Below, in pieces: positions 7,077 through 9,714 of a DNA stretch of 9,714 bases. The position numbers and the translations under genes were made by a program. The stretch's first letter is position 1. Each line of letters opens with the position of its first letter. The notes beneath the pieces are model-generated. The model did no database searches and had not been told where the DNA came from. It saw only the letters and a program-made list of their open reading frames with translations. Origin of the DNA: Clostridiales bacterium (GTDB lineage Bacteria > Bacillota > Desulfitobacteriia > Desulfitobacteriales > Desulfitobacteriaceae); the NCBI GenBank assembly GCA_027357125.1, contig DAHVVW010000045.1, positions 1 through 9,714 on the forward strand, in the 5' to 3' direction.

Positions 7077-8057
7077 CTAGAAATTCACTGCACCTTTCAT
7101 CATGTTCTTGGGTTTCTTGTCAAACCGGTGGCGTGCCTCAATAAAGCGCACCGTTCCTGACTTTCCACGCATGACTACAGTATGCGTGAGCGCCCCTTCA
7201 GCCGTGAAAGTCACTCCGCGCAGAAGATGCCCTTCCGTAATTCCGGTCGCAGCAAAAAACACATCATCACTGGCCACTAAATCATCCATTGTCAACAATT
7301 TGGATACATCTTTAATCCCTAAGGCTTGGGCCCGGGCAACATCAGACTCGTTTTCCGGCCAAAGCCTGCCTTGCATTTCTCCGCCCAGACAGCGCAGGGC
7401 ACCGGCGGCAAGCACTCCTTCGGGGGCTCCGCCAATTCCCATCATAATATCAACCCCGGTACCCTCGAACGCACAGGCTACAGCCGGGGAGACATCTCCG
7501 TCACTGATCAGGCGGATCCTTGCGCCACAGGCACGGACATCGGAAATCAGCTTGGCGTGGCGCGGTCGATCGAGAATTACAACCGTCAGATCATCCATAC
7601 TCTTATCTAAAGCCTGGGCAACATGATTGAGATTTTCCTGCACAGGAGCATCAAGGTGAATACGCCCAGCTGCCAGTGGTCCGACAGCAATCTTATCCAT
7701 GTACATGTCCGGGGCGTGCAAAAGCACTCCCTTTTTCGCAATAGCAACAACCGCAATTGCACCCGTCAAGCCCTTGGCCACAATATTGGTCCCTTCTAAA
7801 GGATCAACAGCCACATCCAACTCACGCCCGTCTCCTGCTCCCACCTTTTCTCCGATGTAAAGCATCGGAGCCTCATCCATTTCCCCTTCTCCGATAACCA
7901 CGGTTCCGTGCATATGAATGGTATCAAAGACAGCGCGCATGGCCTCAACCGCAGCATCATCCGCAGCATCCTTATTTCCGCGTCCAACCCAGCGGGCCGA
8001 AGCCAAGGCAGCCGCCTCTGTTACCCGGGCAAATTCCATCGTTAACTCTCTTTCCAA
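7077..8057 (-). CDS. glpX: Fructose-1,6-bisphosphatase, class II (GlpX)
   Basis: GlpX hydrolyses fructose 1,6-bisphosphate to fructose 6-phosphate, the committed step of gluconeogenesis, and is metal dependent. At 326 residues the length is normal. [15 protein letters not shown] (56-70) and DPLEGTN (85-91) supply the metal-binding acidic residues of the inositol-phosphatase-like fold. [16 protein letters not shown] (112-127), ILDRPRH (161-167), ISDGDV (184-189) and GGAPEGV (209-215) are GlpX hallmarks. I place the start at TTG 8057 because GlpX proteins commonly open with MER-L--E; the ribosome site there is only a G-rich run. An ATG at 8039 would give 320 residues and is the alternative. Some class II enzymes also hydrolyse sedoheptulose 1,7-bisphosphate, which would fit the transaldolase neighbour, but the sequence does not decide this. 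Confidence 0.96.
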   Translation of the reverse strand: MERELTMEFARVTEAAALASARWVGRGNKDAADDAAVEAMRAVFDTIHMHGTVVIGEGEMDEAPMLYIGEKVGAGDGRELDVAVDPLEGTNIVAKGLTGAIAVVAIAKKGVLLHAPDMYMDKIAVGPLAAGRIHLDAPVQENLNHVAQALDKSMDDLTVVILDRPRHAKLISDVRACGARIRLISDGDVSPAVACAFEGTGVDIMMGIGGAPEGVLAAGALRCLGGEMQGRLWPENESDVARAQALGIKDVSKLLTMDDLVASDDVFFAATGITEGHLLRGVTFTAEGALTHTVVMRGKSGTVRFIEARHRFDKKPKNMMKGAVNF

Positions 8058-8081
8058 GTCCCCGCCCCCTAATATTTTCTT

Positions 8082-8112
8082 ATCATAATTCTATGTCATA
8101 TTTTCTTGTCCA
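8082..8112 (-). promoter_or_regulatory. Possible promoter for glpX
   Basis: The minus strand has TGGACA (8107-8112) and TATGAT (8082-8087), both close to the housekeeping consensus, but the spacer is 19 bases, longer than the preferred 17. It sits in the 106-base gap between the transaldolase and glpX genes, downstream of a perfect palindrome at 8138-8151. Confidence is low. Confidence 0.3.
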
Positions 8113-8137
8113 TGACCTATTCTGCCATACCAAATCG

Positions 8138-8151
8138 GTCATTGCAATGAC
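8138..8151. promoter_or_regulatory. Perfect 14-bp palindrome, possible operator upstream of glpX
   Basis: GTCATTGCAATGAC reads the same on both strands. It begins 12 bases after the transaldolase stop and lies about 25 bases upstream of the possible -35 box of glpX. There is no loop and no T-tract, so it does not look like a terminator. A dimeric repressor or activator site is plausible, but I cannot name the protein. Confidence 0.3.
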
Positions 8152-8163
8152 TTTGACTGGGGG

Positions 8164-8808
8164 TTAGGCTTCAAGCTTCTTCCAGTCATCAAGGAACCTC
8201 TGAATGCCGGCCTCAGTCAGGGGATGCTTGAACAGCTGGCGTAAGACACTGAAAGGGATCGTTGCATAATGTGAGCCGAGCTTAGCTGCCTCCAGCACAT
8301 GATAAGGGTTGCGGATGCTGGCGGCGATCACTTTAGTTTCAATATCATGGACAACAAAGATGTCGCAAATCTCCTCTACCACTTTAAGCCCGTTTTCTCC
8401 GATATCGTCCAGCCGCCCTAAGAATGGACTGACATATGCCGCCCCAGCCCTAGCTGCGAGCAGAGCCTGCACCGGAGTAAATACCAGGGTGACATTGGTC
8501 TTAATACCTTCCTCGGCCAAAACTTTTACTGTGCGTAGTCCTGCCTCGGTCATCGGGATTTTGACTACGATATTGGGATTTATCCCGGCCAGAACCCGGG
8601 CTTCTCCAAGCATGCCCTCATGATCCAGAGCTATAACTTCAGCACTGATAGGACCGTCAACTATACCGGTGATCGTGTGCAAAAGAGTGTGAAAATCTTT
8701 GCCTTCTTTCGCCACCAGGGTTGGGTTGGTTGTCAATCCGGCGATAACACCCATATTCCAGGCCTGGGTAATTTCCTCAAGGTTGGCGGAATCTAAGAAA
8801 AACTCCAC
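8164..8808 (-). CDS. tal: Transaldolase, short (TalC/FSA-like) family
   Basis: This TIM-barrel enzyme transfers a dihydroxyacetone unit between sugar phosphates in the pentose phosphate pathway through a Schiff base on lysine. The start is GTG at 8808, giving 214 residues beginning [13 protein letters not shown], as in relatives such as B. subtilis YwjH. The frame is open to 8871, but that extension lacks a ribosome site and similarity. [14 protein letters not shown] (23-36), VVKIPMT with Lys83 as the Schiff-base residue, [21 protein letters not shown] and AASIRNP are family motifs. Glu57 (SAEVI) and Phe in SPFLGR occupy positions where E. coli fructose-6-phosphate aldolase FsaA has Gln59 and Tyr131, so a true transaldolase is favoured. 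In B. subtilis this gene also follows fbaA, with murAB then separating it from glpX; here glpX follows directly. Confidence 0.94.
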   Translation of the reverse strand: MEFFLDSANLEEITQAWNMGVIAGLTTNPTLVAKEGKDFHTLLHTITGIVDGPISAEVIALDHEGMLGEARVLAGINPNIVVKIPMTEAGLRTVKVLAEEGIKTNVTLVFTPVQALLAARAGAAYVSPFLGRLDDIGENGLKVVEEICDIFVVHDIETKVIAASIRNPYHVLEAAKLGSHYATIPFSVLRQLFKHPLTEAGIQRFLDDWKKLEA

Positions 8809-8813
8809 TTCAT

Positions 8814-8821
8814 TCACCCCT
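8814..8821 (-). promoter_or_regulatory. Ribosome binding site that fixes the GTG start of the transaldolase
   Basis: The minus strand reads AGGGGTGA, five bases before the GTG at 8808. The other in-frame GTG (overlapping this motif) and the ATG at 8871 have no such site, so this motif decides the start in favour of the 214-residue protein. Confidence 0.65.
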
Positions 8822-8904
8822 ATATCATATCTTTTATTCAATCTTCCGATTTGTCCTAAGCTAAGCGCCATTAATACTTTAACTTGCTCGGAGAGTCACC
8901 GTCC

Positions 8905-8961
8905 ATAAAGAAAACTACTTCAGATGGTGTTAAAACTCCATCTGAAGTAAGCTTTCTTTAT
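8905..8961 (-). terminator. Intrinsic terminator after fba
   Basis: A 12-bp perfect stem (8916-8927 with 8938-8949) encloses a 10-base loop. After a 2-by-3 internal mismatch a further 9 bp can pair (8905-8913 with 8953-8961). On the minus strand the core stem is followed by AGTTTTCTTTAT. It starts 21 bases after the fba stop codon, as expected for a rho-independent terminator, and the A-rich opposite arm makes it bidirectional. The transaldolase would then need readthrough or a promoter in 8822-8904, where I see only weak candidates. Confidence 0.8.
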
Positions 8962-8982
8962 TTTATTTCGGGCAGCCGCAAA

Positions 8983-9714
8983 TTATGCTTTGCCATTACT
9001 GCCGAAAACCCGGATTTTATCCCGGATGATTGCTGTAGCAGCTTCCCTTGCCGGCCCGAGCATTTTGCGCGGGTCAATTTCCTTAGGATTATCGTTAAGT
9101 ACTTGGCGGGCCGCTAAGACAAAGGCCTCTCGGATGTTCGTGTCAATATTAACCTTGCGCACTCCCAAGGAGATTGCTTCTTTAATCGCCTCGTCCGGGA
9201 CCCCGGAGGAACCGTGAAGGACGATTGGAATACTAACACGCGCTTTAATCTTCTGCAACCGCTCAAAGTCCAGTTTCGGGGTTCCTTTGTACTGGCCGTG
9301 AGCCGTGCCGATTGCCACTGCCAGCGAGTCAACCCCGGTAGCTTTCACAAACTTTTCTGCCTCCTCCGGGTTAGTGAAGAAAGCATCCCGCTCATCGACG
9401 CTGATGTCATCTTCCGTACCGCCAATTTTGCCGAGTTCAGCCTCAACCGAAATTCCAAGCGGTCGGGCGGCTTCAATTACTTTGTTGGTGAGTGCAATAT
9501 TTTCGTCAAGTGTTAGTTTGGAGCCATCAATCATGACTGAACTAAAACCATTGCGTATGCACTGCATGACCTGATTAAAACTGGTGCCGTGATCAAGATG
9601 AAGGGCTACGGGAACAGCAGCATTCTCAGCTGCGAGCTTCGTCAGAGCCGTGATATATTCGATCCCCGCGTATTTGATTGCCCCCTGACTAGCCTGGATA
9701 ATGACAGGAGCGTT
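8983..9714 (-). CDS. fba: Fructose-bisphosphate aldolase, class II (N-terminus outside the window)
   Basis: This zinc enzyme reversibly splits fructose 1,6-bisphosphate into dihydroxyacetone phosphate and glyceraldehyde 3-phosphate in glycolysis and gluconeogenesis. The last 243 residues are visible, and about 42 are missing beyond 9714. Near the window edge VALHLDHGTSF contains the catalytic aspartate and first zinc histidine. VEAELGKIGGTEDD, AIGTAHGQYKG and VLHGSSG supply the remaining metal and phosphate-loop residues, and KVNIDTN holds phosphate-binding residues. The C-terminus DPRKMLGPAREAATAIIRDKIRVFGS is typical of the FbaA/ketose-bisphosphate aldolase group. The frame is open through the right edge, so an internal ATG at 9567 is not the start. 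A clear terminator follows. Tagatose-bisphosphate aldolase is a relative, but the tal-glpX context favours Fba. Confidence 0.96.
   Translation of the reverse strand, partial: NAPVIIQASQGAIKYAGIEYITALTKLAAENAAVPVALHLDHGTSFNQVMQCIRNGFSSVMIDGSKLTLDENIALTNKVIEAARPLGISVEAELGKIGGTEDDISVDERDAFFTNPEEAEKFVKATGVDSLAVAIGTAHGQYKGTPKLDFERLQKIKARVSIPIVLHGSSGVPDEAIKEAISLGVRKVNIDTNIREAFVLAARQVLNDNPKEIDPRKMLGPAREAATAIIRDKIRVFGSNGKA

Noticed and set aside
7102..7626. A 174-codon open frame on the plus strand
   Set aside because: It lies wholly antisense to glpX, is rich in Ser, Pro, Arg and Thr as expected of an antisense shadow, and has no recognisable domain.
8809..8871. ATG at 8871 as the transaldolase start
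   Set aside because: No ribosome site precedes it and the added 21 residues are outside the family; the GTG at 8808 has AGGGGTGA at proper spacing.
8905..8961. The inverted repeat after fba as a mobile-element end or riboswitch
   Set aside because: Its position just after a stop codon, its single stem and its T-rich tail are fully explained by an intrinsic terminator; no transposase or target duplication is nearby.

Overview
This window is a densely packed stretch of bacterial chromosome in which every supported gene lies on the minus strand. Transcription therefore runs from position 9714 down towards 1. The gene content and order match the conserved fba-tal-glpX-rpmE-prfA-prmC-sua5-mntP-ywlE-rpiB-glyA neighbourhood known from Bacillus subtilis and related Firmicutes. 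Zinc-type L31, several TTG and GTG starts with strong Shine-Dalgarno sequences, and a DUF1385 (YqhQ-like) gene beside prfA all suggest a Firmicute. My guess is a Clostridia lineage (Peptococcaceae-like), but genus cannot be read from this sequence.

Region 1 (9714 to about 7077) is sugar-phosphate metabolism: the C-terminal part of class II fructose-bisphosphate aldolase, a hairpin terminator, a short transaldolase, and class II fructose-1,6-bisphosphatase (GlpX). Together they interconvert fructose phosphates with triose and pentose-pathway intermediates and support gluconeogenesis. Region 2 (6992 to 5998) holds a membrane-anchored LysM/M23 cell-wall peptidase and ribosomal protein L31, the latter with a recognisable promoter and a strong terminator-like hairpin after it. 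Region 3 (5910 to 2021) is a probable translation-quality operon: a DUF1385 membrane protein, release factor 1 (prfA), its glutamine methyltransferase (prmC, ATGA overlap with prfA), and the threonylcarbamoyl-AMP synthase that starts the tRNA t6A modification (25-nt overlap with prmC). Region 4 (1960 to 1) holds a manganese exporter (mntP), a low-molecular-weight phosphatase with the residue signature of protein-arginine phosphatase (ywlE), ribose-5-phosphate isomerase B (rpiB), and the first 102 codons of serine hydroxymethyltransferase (glyA).

There are no mobile elements, RNA genes, CRISPR arrays or foreign-looking islands, and no gene-free stretch exceeds 175 bases. I found no convincing undescribed biological system; this is a conserved housekeeping region. 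The points worth a second look are small: genes missing from the expected order (rho, murA, tdk, spoIIR, ywlG), a well-initiated small ORF overlapping the glyA start, a 14-bp perfect palindrome before glpX, a bidirectional hairpin inside the rpmE-DUF1385 gap, and substrate-deciding residues in YwlE and transaldolase.
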